Positions 8,256 to 15,241 of a DNA stretch of 17,695 bases are shown piece after piece. Position numbers and translations under genes: made by a program. The notes beneath the pieces were generated by a model. That model was not told where the DNA came from and made no database searches. It saw nothing but the letters and a program-made list of their open reading frames with translations. This DNA comes from an uncultured Fusibacter sp. (GTDB taxonomy: Bacteria > Bacillota > Clostridia > Peptostreptococcales > Acidaminobacteraceae), in assembly GCA_937958285.1 (NCBI GenBank), contig CALFXQ010000130.1, positions 1 to 17,695 of the forward strand, given 5' to 3'. Each line of letters opens with the position of its first letter. Within the stretch, counting starts at the first letter, position 1.

Positions 8256-9347
8256 TTATTCATGTGCATGGGTATGATGGAGATCTGGCCAGTGTGCATG
8301 CTTGTGAACGACGGGTTTGTGGGCATGGCCATGGCGATGGGCTTTGCCTGTTGCTATTTGCCCCTCATGTTGATGGGTGTGATCATGGTCGTGATGCAAA
8401 TCGTCGTGGGTATGGGCGTGGTCGTGATAAAGGGCTACATGCTCGTGCTGATGAACGTGGTCTTCGGTAACGGCAAAGTAGGTGCCCAATAGCATCACCA
8501 AGAGCGCGATGGCAAAGTTCATTGTAAGTGGCTCTTTTAGAAAGAGCCACGAGGCCAATACGCCCACAAATGGCGCCGCCGCGTAGTATGCACTGGTTCG
8601 GGCTGCGCCAAGATCTCTTTGGGCGTATATATAGAAAAAAATACTGAGTCCGTAGGCCACAAAGCCCAACAATAGGGCGAACACACCAAAGAGCACGGTA
8701 AACTCCCACGCGCCCAATAAAAGAGCCACGCTCAAAGCGCCTAGTCCCGACCCGATGCCCTTGATAATAACAATATCTAAGGGGTCATTTAAAGACAACA
8801 TGCGGGTACAATTGTTCTCGAGACCCCACGATACAGATGCCAACAAAATCCAAATAGCACCTGGCGTCAACTTAAAATCCAAAGTTGGCCCCATAGAAAG
8901 CAAGATAGTAGCGCATGTCATAAGGCCAATTGCAAGCCACATACGGCGCCCCACCGCCTCTTTAAAGAGCACCAGCGCCAGCAAGCTCGTGACGACGATC
9001 TCGAAATTGTTGAGTAGTGCGGCGGTGCCTGCAGTTGCTTCACTTAAACCAAGCATTAAAAAGATGGGTGCGGCAATATCGAGAAGTATCATACCCACTA
9101 CAAAAATCATTTCTTTCTTGGGTATGGCCACGGCCTTGCTCAGTGGTGTAAGTCGTCCCCTGATCACACGAAGTACAGACATGCCAAGACCAGCCCCTAA
9201 ATATAAGAGCGCTGCCAGTACATAAGGCGACAACTGGGTCAGTAGCACCTTTGCCACAGGCGCGCTTATGCCATAGAGCACTGCAGCCAAAATGGCAAGG
9301 ACAATTGGCCACTTAATCTTCAACTTCAATAGCGCTGATACATTCAT
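8256..9347 (-). CDS. DMT-superfamily (EamA) permease with long histidine-rich C-terminal tail
   Basis: Membrane transporter of 363 residues. Residues 10-293 show about ten hydrophobic helices in two similar halves (EamA repeats), the usual drug/metabolite transporter layout. Residues 294-363 are an added hydrophilic tail in which 25 of 70 residues are His, mostly as HxH and HDH runs such as HTHDDLHHDHDHTHQH. Similar tails in zinc, nickel and cobalt transporters bind metal, so metal export, metal uptake or metal sensing is inferred; plain EamA proteins lack it. AGGAG lies 8 bases before the ATG. The gene converges on the alpha-galactosidase gene with only a 3-base gap and no visible terminator between them. 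The substrate cannot be read from the sequence. Confidence 0.9.
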   Translation of the reverse strand: MNVSALLKLKIKWPIVLAILAAVLYGISAPVAKVLLTQLSPYVLAALLYLGAGLGMSVLRVIRGRLTPLSKAVAIPKKEMIFVVGMILLDIAAPIFLMLGLSEATAGTAALLNNFEIVVTSLLALVLFKEAVGRRMWLAIGLMTCATILLSMGPTLDFKLTPGAIWILLASVSWGLENNCTRMLSLNDPLDIVIIKGIGSGLGALSVALLLGAWEFTVLFGVFALLLGFVAYGLSIFFYIYAQRDLGAARTSAYYAAAPFVGVLASWLFLKEPLTMNFAIALLVMLLGTYFAVTEDHVHQHEHVALYHDHAHTHDDLHHDHDHTHQHEGQIATGKAHRHGHAHKPVVHKHAHWPDLHHTHAHE

Positions 9348-9465
9348 TTTCTGTGCTCCTGTTTATGTTATTATGGGTATAATGCACGCTTTTTTTCTAT
9401 GCGAACTAAGGAATTGCATCGTCTATGTCGATAAGATGGTTAGAAGCTAATTCAGGAGGTGCATC

Positions 9466-9807
9466 ATGATAGAGAAGGTGCTCGTTTTTATCGGAATCTC
9501 CGTGGATCCAAACACGGAACGGGAATGGGAATCACTGTTAGAAGCCTCTGGGTATCAAGCCTTTTTTACAGCTAGTGAGTGGCAAGATGTAGATCTAGAA
9601 GGGTGTGTATCGCGAGCCGTGGCCGTGCGCAAGCACCTTAGGCAATACTCGCAGTCGAGCGAAGCCATTTACGTGGACCAGCCAGAACACCTTTTAGCCA
9701 TGGTCTCTCACTTAAAGGTCCCCAAGCACTTATTGCCAACCCTGCCCATGCCCGAATCTCCCTTGGAGCTCCTCGACGCACTCGATGCAATTTTTGCCAC
9801 TGCCTAG
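9466..9807 (+). CDS. Small hypothetical protein, 113 residues
   Basis: I do not recognise this protein. It has an excellent ribosome site (AGGAGG about 6 bases before the ATG) and its own terminator downstream, so it is very probably expressed. The sequence begins with a hydrophobic strand-like stretch (KVLVFIGIS), then mixed helical sequence, and ends with an acidic leucine-rich helix (PLELLDALDAIF). There is no signal peptide or membrane segment, and a single Cys at residue 47. It looks like a small soluble cytoplasmic alpha/beta protein. It is divergent from the His-tailed transporter across a 118-base gap; a functional link is possible but unsupported. Confidence 0.75.
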   Translation: MIEKVLVFIGISVDPNTEREWESLLEASGYQAFFTASEWQDVDLEGCVSRAVAVRKHLRQYSQSSEAIYVDQPEHLLAMVSHLKVPKHLLPTLPMPESPLELLDALDAIFATA

Positions 9808-9829
9808 CACCTAAACACACACCTAGTGT

Positions 9830-9860
9830 CCTTATCTGATAACCTCAGATAAGGATTTTT
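9830..9860 (+). terminator. Intrinsic terminator of the 113-residue protein gene
   Basis: A perfect 10-bp stem, CCTTATCTGA (9830-9839) and TCAGATAAGG (9845-9854), with loop TAACC, is followed by ATTTTTATTT. The T-run is only on the + strand side and overlaps the stop codon of the convergent aldehyde dehydrogenase gene. Confidence 0.88.
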
Positions 9861-11247
9861 ATTTATACAGCAGACGTTTCACCCATGGAATAAAAGAGGC
9901 TTTATAAGGTGGGTATTTTAGTGCCAAGTCAAAATAGGTGGGGCTCTTTAGCACGGATTTAAAGTGACTAAAGGCCTCAAAGGAGTAGTAGCCGTGATAA
10001 CGACCATGCCCACTTGGTCCTCTGCCACCAAAGGGCAGGTGCTCGTTGGCAATATGCATGATGGTATCGTTAATGGCGCTGCCTCCAAAATGAATGCGCG
10101 CCACCACCGCCGCTTCGAAGGCAGAGTCTTCGGTAAACACATAGCAAGCCAAGGGATTAGGGTTCTCGCCTACAACACTTAGAATCTCATCGAAGGTAGT
10201 ATAGGTCAGTATCGGTAGCACAGGGCCAAAAATCTCTTCCCGCATCACCGCAGCGTCTAAATTTGAAACCTCAAGCAGCGTAATATCGATATGTCGCGCC
10301 CCTTTATTTGTACCTCCACCATATAATACCACGCCTTCGTCAATAAACTTGGCGACTCGGTCAAAATTTGCATCATTTATAATTTTTCCAAAATCGGGAT
10401 TATCCAGTAGGTTTGAACCGTAAATTTTATTGGCCTCAGCAATAAACGCCTTTACAAAGGCCTCTTTTACCTCGCTGTGCACCAGCAGATAATCCGGCGC
10501 AATACAAGTCTGCCCAGCATTTGTTCCCTTGCCAAAGAGTATGCGGCGTGCTGCCAAATCGAGCTTGGCACTCTTGTCGACGATGCAAGGACTCTTCCCC
10601 CCCAGTTCAAGCACTACTGGGGTTAAATGCTCGGCTGCAGCTTTCATCACGATTTTCCCCACTTTGGGTGAGCCCGTAAAGAAGATTAAATCAAAGGGAT
10701 GGCCCAATAAGGTCTGAGTCTCGGGTATCCCACCTTCCAAAACGGCAATATATTCCCTGGGGAAAGTGGCAGCAACCAGATCCGAGACGACCTTGGCCGT
10801 AAAAGGAGCGAGTTCTGAGGGCTTAACTATGGCTGTATTGCCCGCTGCAATGGCACCAGCAAGCGGCGCAATCACCAATTGGAAGGGATAATTCCAAGGG
10901 CCAATAATCAGCGTATTGCCATAAGGCTCAGGATAAATGCTAGATTTCGCCCCAAAGCTAATGAGATTGCCCCTTACTTTTTTGGGCCGCATCCACTTGG
11001 ATAACCCCTTTTTTAAAGTCGCAATTTCGGTGAGTGAAAAACCCACCTCTGTGGTCATCACCTCATAGTCGGATTTTCCGAGGTCTTTTTTTAAAGCAAG
11101 GGCAAGCTGTGGTTCGAAGTCTAAAATGGCCGCCTTTAACTTATCTAACATTTCAAGCCTAAAGGCCAGGGACTTTGTCTTTCCCGAATGATAGAACTTT
11201 TTCTGGTCATGGTTTATCTTTTGAAAAGTGCTTTCGAAATTTTCCAT
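9859..11247 (-). CDS. Aldehyde dehydrogenase, class 3-like, NAD(P)-dependent
   Basis: Oxidises an aldehyde to the acid with NAD(P)+. The 462-residue length, shorter than the usual 480-500 of most aldehyde dehydrogenases, and motifs such as GPWNYPF place it in the class 3/AldY-like group. Visible active-site residues are N119 (NYPF), E214 (LELGGKSP), C248 (NAGQTC) and E338 (EEIFGP); the FTGSPKVG nucleotide loop is at 190-197. The late LPFGGRGPSGHGRYHG signature and a hydrophobic/basic C-terminus (FIPWVKRLLYK) recall membrane-associated members, but that is weak evidence. AGGAGG lies 9 bases before the ATG. It lies downstream of the CoA-transferase and Crp-family genes, behind its own predicted promoter. 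The physiological aldehyde is unknown. Confidence 0.94.
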   Translation of the reverse strand: MENFESTFQKINHDQKKFYHSGKTKSLAFRLEMLDKLKAAILDFEPQLALALKKDLGKSDYEVMTTEVGFSLTEIATLKKGLSKWMRPKKVRGNLISFGAKSSIYPEPYGNTLIIGPWNYPFQLVIAPLAGAIAAGNTAIVKPSELAPFTAKVVSDLVAATFPREYIAVLEGGIPETQTLLGHPFDLIFFTGSPKVGKIVMKAAAEHLTPVVLELGGKSPCIVDKSAKLDLAARRILFGKGTNAGQTCIAPDYLLVHSEVKEAFVKAFIAEANKIYGSNLLDNPDFGKIINDANFDRVAKFIDEGVVLYGGGTNKGARHIDITLLEVSNLDAAVMREEIFGPVLPILTYTTFDEILSVVGENPNPLACYVFTEDSAFEAAVVARIHFGGSAINDTIMHIANEHLPFGGRGPSGHGRYHGYYSFEAFSHFKSVLKSPTYFDLALKYPPYKASFIPWVKRLLYK

Positions 11248-11262
11248 AAGTTGTTTCCTCCT

Positions 11263-11310
11263 AATGCAATTGCCAATGTAATTGCTCGTATAATTGCTAG
11301 TGTATTTGCT
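11263..11310 (-). repeat. Four 12-bp tandem repeats in the aldehyde dehydrogenase leader
   Basis: Read on the - strand, four units follow one another with exact 12-bp period: AGCAAATACACT, AGCAATTATACG, AGCAATTACATT and GGCAATTGCATT. The last is directly followed by the AGGAGG Shine-Dalgarno (11257-11262). The core GCAAtT recurs in each unit. The frame through the repeats reaches the dehydrogenase ATG but has a TAA immediately upstream and no usual start, so it is not an N-terminal extension. By position the repeats form the 5' untranslated leader. Confidence 0.8.
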
Positions 11311-11321
11311 AATTTAATGTC

Positions 11322-11330
11322 ATCATACCA
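11322..11330 (-). promoter_or_regulatory. Extended -10 promoter of the aldehyde dehydrogenase gene
   Basis: On the - strand TGGTATGAT is a good extended -10 (TGn plus TATGAT). There is no good -35, as expected for an activator-dependent promoter. The start would be near 11315 (an A), giving a leader that consists mainly of the 12-bp repeats. Confidence 0.5.
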
Positions 11331-11348
11331 GCAATTAGCCTTTGTCAC

Positions 11349-11364
11349 ATTAACATAGGTTAAT
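11349..11364. promoter_or_regulatory. 16-bp palindrome, candidate Crp/Fnr-family operator
   Basis: ATTAACATAGGTTAAT has perfect 6-bp arms around a 4-bp centre and is close to PrfA-box-type sites (TTAACA-NN-TGTTAA). It lies between the Crp-family gene and the aldehyde dehydrogenase gene. Its centre falls 41.5 bases upstream of the predicted start, the standard class II activator position. Binding by the neighbouring regulator is inferred. Confidence 0.6.
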
Positions 11365-11372
11365 CCGATAAG

Positions 11373-11978
11373 CTATTTTTCGCGGTCGCTATGTCTAAGT
11401 CGACTGAGCGACACCGGGTGAATGCCTAAGAAAGTTGCGATATGTCGCTGCTTAGCTCTTTGGTTGATGTCGGGGTAGTCCTTACAAAAGGCCTCATATC
11501 GCGCCTTTGCATCGAGCAGTAGCAGGCTTGCCTCTCTGATTTCCTTTAAATTGTAGATGTGCTCTGTATATTTTCTGGCCAACTTCTCCCAGCTGCGATA
11601 ATGATCAATCATCTGTTTGAATTGATTTGCATCAATGACCAATAAGATGCTGTCTTCTTCGGCGATTATACCGTATGCGGAGGGTCTCTGATAGATCATT
11701 GAAGCATATGAACAAACATAATCACGCTCTATCGAAAAGTGCTTGGTAATGTCGTCGCCCTTTTGTGTGATGTAAAAATAGCGCAAGAGTCCCCTTGCCA
11801 CAAAGGCGATGCGGTTTTCGACGGTATCTTGCTCTAGAAACAGCTGCCCTTTTGCCAAACGCACTACACTAAACAAAGCCTTTAACTGTTCTATAGCGGG
11901 TATCTCAACTAATGCATCTTCTTTCATCTGCTGCAAAAGCATAAGATACGCCCAATCTGATGCGTGATTTTGAATCAT
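11373..11978 (-). CDS. Crp/Fnr-family transcriptional regulator
   Basis: DNA-binding regulator of 201 residues, slightly shorter than the usual 210-230. Residues about 30-125 form the cyclic-nucleotide-binding-type beta-barrel, a long dimer helix follows (about 125-165), and a winged helix-turn-helix at about 173-195 (RAKQRHIATFLGIHPVSLSRLR) resembles that of Crp-like proteins. The canonical cAMP-contact motif is not evident, and only two cysteines (89, 165) are present, so neither cAMP binding nor an FNR iron-sulfur cluster is supported; the ligand is unknown. GAGGTG lies about 4 bases before the ATG. It begins 22 bases after the CoA-transferase stop, so these two are probably one transcript. 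The palindrome just downstream suggests that it controls the aldehyde dehydrogenase gene. Confidence 0.9.
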   Translation of the reverse strand: MIQNHASDWAYLMLLQQMKEDALVEIPAIEQLKALFSVVRLAKGQLFLEQDTVENRIAFVARGLLRYFYITQKGDDITKHFSIERDYVCSYASMIYQRPSAYGIIAEEDSILLVIDANQFKQMIDHYRSWEKLARKYTEHIYNLKEIREASLLLLDAKARYEAFCKDYPDINQRAKQRHIATFLGIHPVSLSRLRHSDREK

Positions 11979-12000
11979 TTAACACCTCTTTGTTTTAGCA

Positions 12001-13530
12001 CTACTCTCTCATTGAACCTGTTTTATGATACTTAACATGCCAACTGAGGCTTGTGTCGAGCATGTGGCTCTCGTGCCCGGGAACCGAGGTTTCTGAAGCG
12101 CTTAAATAGTCCATCAGGGACTTTTGATAGCTTGGGTGGGCACAGTTTTGAATGATGGACCTTGCCCGCTCCCGAGGAGAGAGTCCCCTTAAATCTGCCA
12201 GTCCTTGCTCTGTAACGACAATATGTACATCGTGTTCGGTGTGATCCACATGGGAGACCATGGGCACAATGGATGAGATCGCACCTGACTTGGCCGTCGA
12301 ACTCGTAGTAAATATTGATAAATAGGCATTTCTTGTGAAATCTCCCGAACCGCCAATGCCGTTCATCATCTGAGTGCCCATCACCATTGTGGAATTTACA
12401 TGGCCATAAATATCTACTTCTAGGGCCGTATTCATTGCAATAATCCCCAGTCTTCTAATGACCTCTGGGTGATTGCTTATTTCCATGGGTCTTAAGATGC
12501 AGTGCTGGGCATAATGTGCCATATGCTTTTTTAAGCGCACCAAGCCTTCTTTTGACGGGGTAAAAGATGTGCCCGATGCCATTGACACTTTGCCTGCATC
12601 GATAAGGTCTAGCATGCTATCTTGTATGACTTCTGTATAACAGGTGAGATTACTGAACTTGCTTTCTAGCAGTCCTGCCATAACCGCATTGGCCACAGAG
12701 CCGACTCCCGATTGTAAAGGCAGCAAATTAATGGGCAATCTACCCGACTCTACCTCCTTCTCGAGGAAAGCGATCAGATGCTTGGAAATCGCCTTAGCCT
12801 CATCGTCTATTGGTCCCAAACACCTCACCTGATCCGCTTGATTTGTCACCACTATCGCCTTAATTTTATCCGGATTACATGGAATAGACGGGGTTCCAAT
12901 GCGATCTTTTACATCCATAATGGGAATGGGTTTTCGACAGGGTGGCTTTTGCGTGTAGTAAATATCGTGAACGCCAATCAGCTCAATAGGCTGATCCATA
13001 TTGATCTCCACAATCACTTCTCTCGCCAGGGAAACCGCCTGAGGCGCAATGCCCACAGAGGTTGAGGGTACAATACTGCCATCTTCAAGTATCGCCACCG
13101 CTTCTACAATTGCCACATCGATTTGGCCAAAATACCCATAATCCATCCACTGAGGCACATGACTAAGGTGCATATCTTGGTACTGCACCATGCCACTATT
13201 GATGGCTTTTCGCATTGTCTCCTGTGTTTGGTAGGGATATCGTCTCTTGATAATGCCTGAATCTGTAAGGGCCCCATCGAGCTCTGGGCCCACAGATGCT
13301 CCCGTTATCAAAGTAATCCCGAGGTGGTCTCCAGCCCTGGCTCTCTCAGCCAGGGCCAAGGGCACTGCCTTTGGATAGCCCGATGGCGTAAAACCACTAG
13401 TAGCCACAACAAAACCATCGTGTATGAACTCGGCCGCTCGGCCAGCGGGCATTATTTTTTCTTGAAGTACATCGCACTTCATGCGCGTCTCGTAAAAATG
13501 CGCATCTGCTCTTTCTGGTACAGAAACCAT
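12001..13530 (-). CDS. Acetyl-CoA hydrolase/transferase family CoA-transferase (Cat1-like)
   Basis: Moves CoA between acyl-CoA and a carboxylate, such as succinyl-CoA/acetate or acetyl-CoA/succinate; 509 residues, typical for Cat1/AarC proteins. Family features are the glycine-rich SGVGSVANAV (274-283), the probable catalytic glutamate E300 in CYTEVIQD, NGIGGSGDFTRNAY (390-403) and HTEHDVHIVVTEQGLADLRG (430-449). AGGAGG lies 4 bases before the ATG. It is the first gene of a probable cat1-crp transcript. True hydrolases of this fold exist, but in fermenters the transferase activity is commoner; the acceptor acid cannot be read from the sequence. Together with the aldehyde dehydrogenase downstream it may handle acids and CoA esters of fermentation. 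Confidence 0.92.
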   Translation of the reverse strand: MVSVPERADAHFYETRMKCDVLQEKIMPAGRAAEFIHDGFVVATSGFTPSGYPKAVPLALAERARAGDHLGITLITGASVGPELDGALTDSGIIKRRYPYQTQETMRKAINSGMVQYQDMHLSHVPQWMDYGYFGQIDVAIVEAVAILEDGSIVPSTSVGIAPQAVSLAREVIVEINMDQPIELIGVHDIYYTQKPPCRKPIPIMDVKDRIGTPSIPCNPDKIKAIVVTNQADQVRCLGPIDDEAKAISKHLIAFLEKEVESGRLPINLLPLQSGVGSVANAVMAGLLESKFSNLTCYTEVIQDSMLDLIDAGKVSMASGTSFTPSKEGLVRLKKHMAHYAQHCILRPMEISNHPEVIRRLGIIAMNTALEVDIYGHVNSTMVMGTQMMNGIGGSGDFTRNAYLSIFTTSSTAKSGAISSIVPMVSHVDHTEHDVHIVVTEQGLADLRGLSPRERARSIIQNCAHPSYQKSLMDYLSASETSVPGHESHMLDTSLSWHVKYHKTGSMRE

Positions 13531-13600
13531 TTCGCCTCCTACTCACATCCACCGCAAAACCTCATGCTCTCATTTTAACACATGTACCCTTGAGGACGCA

Positions 13601-13639
13601 GAAAAAGGTACGAAACCTAAGTGGTTTTGTACCTTTTTC
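13601..13639 (-). terminator. Strong terminator of the PTS operon
   Basis: Arms 13601-13617 and 13623-13639 pair over 17 positions with one G-U type wobble and a 5-base loop. A-tract and T-tract lie in the outer stem, so it can act in both orientations. It lies 21 bases after the stop of the dehydrogenase-HPr gene and insulates the CoA-transferase gene from the PTS operon. Confidence 0.88.
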
Positions 13640-13660
13640 ACATTTTTAAAAGGTTGTTAC

Positions 13661-15223
13661 CTATTCAATTTCTGTTAGAAGGTTTTCCATTTGAGATTTA
13701 AACGATTCGAACGCCTGTTTCGAAACACCATTCACCATGATATCTAGTTTTGTGCCATGAGTTGCACCTAATCGCAATAGTCCAAGTAAGCTTTTACCAT
13801 CGACAGTGATGTCATCCTTGCGAATCTTCACATCACCTGTAATTTGGTGGCAAAGCTTTGTAATTAAACCCGCTGGTCTTGCATGTAAACCGTGCTCATT
13901 TGTGAGTGTTAGTGTAAAGTGTGCATCAACAGAAGAATCGTGCCCCAAGTCTTGCTCATCCAAAGCAAAATTGTCGAGCAAATATGACTCGGCTGCCTGA
14001 TTCCACAGGCCACCAGCCTGTTCACACAACTTATGAAGATGTGAAAATCTGGCATCCATATGGCCTAGTTCCTCAAAGTCCTCAATTGCTGTAAGTGGTA
14101 ACTTAATATGATTATAAATTAATTTTTTTGCACCTGGAAGTTTAGGTAACTGCTCAATCGTTGGAATTGCAGCATCCATACCTCCTATGTGAGTCACCAT
14201 TACACTGGGATTAATGCGGCCAGCTGCAGCCAAGGTAAGGGCTTCCTTAAGATCGTCTGTATTTCCTCCAGTTGAGCCCATAATATGCGTGTTTGCATAA
14301 TGTACTCTGTACATATTAATTGTGGCGCTGAAATCATGCTCATTGGGCCCAGCAAAAAAGTTAATGCATCCATCGTGTCCAAGCAACTGATCTGCCTGCT
14401 CTACAAGACCCTGAATTGGCGCATACACAAACACATCATCAAAGCCTTTCCCGTCTGTTAATCGCATCATATATGCAAGTGCGTCCGCTACTCTAGTAAC
14501 ATCTACATAATGAAGGGCAACACCAAGTTTTAAAGCGCGCTCTTTTGCAATCAGCGCTTCTGCACGTGAAATGCGCTTTGCATCTGCATCAGTAACCACG
14601 AGAATAGACGGTCTTAAATGGGCATCTAAAGACAGTGCGTAATCGATGGCACCTAATCCCATTGGACCAGCACCACCCAAAATTGCAAGGGCACCTCCTG
14701 GCTTAATCCCCATTACATGTTCATAACGCCCTGAAACTGTATGATAATTAGCATGGTAGCCACCAATAATGCAAGACATGGGCTCCCCTAAAGAGGCACC
14801 AAAGTAATCTTGGCCATCATATACCAATAGACAGCCCAACTCCATAACCTCTTGAGGGATGATATTGTATGTGGCATTTCCTCCAAAATTGCCATAGGAG
14901 TACCCTGGTGCATAAGGGCTACCCTTGTAATTGAGAGCTGGTTGAAGTGAAAATTTTTGCCCAGGTATAAATTGCCCTTCATATTTCTTTCCAACTGCTA
15001 TAATATCTCCCGCCATTTCATGTCCAACAATAATTGGATTTATTGCCACATCGTCTGGTACTCTTTTGTGATTTGCACCTTGCCGCCAGGCTTTGTAAGT
15101 TGACATACACACGCTGTCACAAACTACTTTCACGAGGATTTCATCCTCTCTTATTTCAGGTAACTCGAAAGTTTCGAGGCGCAAGTCCTCTGTGCCGTAC
15201 ATTCTTATGGCTGTCGTTTTCAT
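13661..15223 (-). CDS. SorE-like zinc sugar-phosphate dehydrogenase fused to an HPr domain
   Basis: A 520-residue fusion. Residues 1 to about 410 match the L-sorbose-1-phosphate reductase (SorE) branch of zinc-dependent medium-chain dehydrogenases; from memory, SorE starts almost identically (MKTTAxRxYG, then RLETFELP) and has about 410 residues. Candidate zinc ligands are C39, H68, E69 (GHE) and E147 (GEPMSC); the Rossmann loop is GGAGPMG (183-189). A linker (about 411-431) leads to a full HPr domain, 432-520, with phospho-His H447 (GLHARPAG) and S478 (GKSLLGLLRLG), 31 residues apart like His15 and Ser46 of normal HPr. AGAGG lies just before the ATG. It ends an operon with a mannitol-type PTS and a PfkB kinase. 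Inferred role: oxidation of a hexitol-1-phosphate beside the phosphorylated carbon, plus phosphate delivery to the PTS. Confidence 0.93.
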   Translation of the reverse strand: MKTTAIRMYGTEDLRLETFELPEIREDEILVKVVCDSVCMSTYKAWRQGANHKRVPDDVAINPIIVGHEMAGDIIAVGKKYEGQFIPGQKFSLQPALNYKGSPYAPGYSYGNFGGNATYNIIPQEVMELGCLLVYDGQDYFGASLGEPMSCIIGGYHANYHTVSGRYEHVMGIKPGGALAILGGAGPMGLGAIDYALSLDAHLRPSILVVTDADAKRISRAEALIAKERALKLGVALHYVDVTRVADALAYMMRLTDGKGFDDVFVYAPIQGLVEQADQLLGHDGCINFFAGPNEHDFSATINMYRVHYANTHIMGSTGGNTDDLKEALTLAAAGRINPSVMVTHIGGMDAAIPTIEQLPKLPGAKKLIYNHIKLPLTAIEDFEELGHMDARFSHLHKLCEQAGGLWNQAAESYLLDNFALDEQDLGHDSSVDAHFTLTLTNEHGLHARPAGLITKLCHQITGDVKIRKDDITVDGKSLLGLLRLGATHGTKLDIMVNGVSKQAFESFKSQMENLLTEIE

Positions 15224-15241
15224 ATAACCTCTTTTTGATTT

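Noticed and set aside
8225..9225. Open frames on the + strand opposite the His-tailed permease
   Set aside because: They lie fully on the complement of the permease gene; the Met/Val/Gly-rich frames are produced by the His codon runs and have no ribosome sites.
9370..9383. ATTAT-GGGT-ATAAT inverted repeat and a TATAAT in the divergent gap
   Set aside because: Arms are only 5 bp in A+T-rich DNA, and no good -35 or extended -10 accompanies the TATAAT, so neither an operator nor a promoter is supported.
11263..11313. 12-bp repeats as a coding N-terminal extension of the aldehyde dehydrogenase
   Set aside because: The frame is continuous with the gene, but a TAA lies just upstream with no ATG, GTG or TTG after it, and the ATG at 11247 has its own AGGAGG.
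11308..11339. Inverted repeat GCTAATT/AATTAGC near the dehydrogenase promoter
   Set aside because: One arm lies upstream of the predicted transcription start, so it would not form a hairpin in that mRNA; no other role is evident.
12644..13578. Open frames on the + strand opposite the CoA-transferase gene
   Set aside because: They are antisense to a complete, motif-rich gene and have no ribosome sites or recognisable protein features.
13575..13588. Possible second Crp-type site before the CoA-transferase gene
   Set aside because: TTAACACATGTACC matches only one half of the palindrome well, and the promoter there is unclear.
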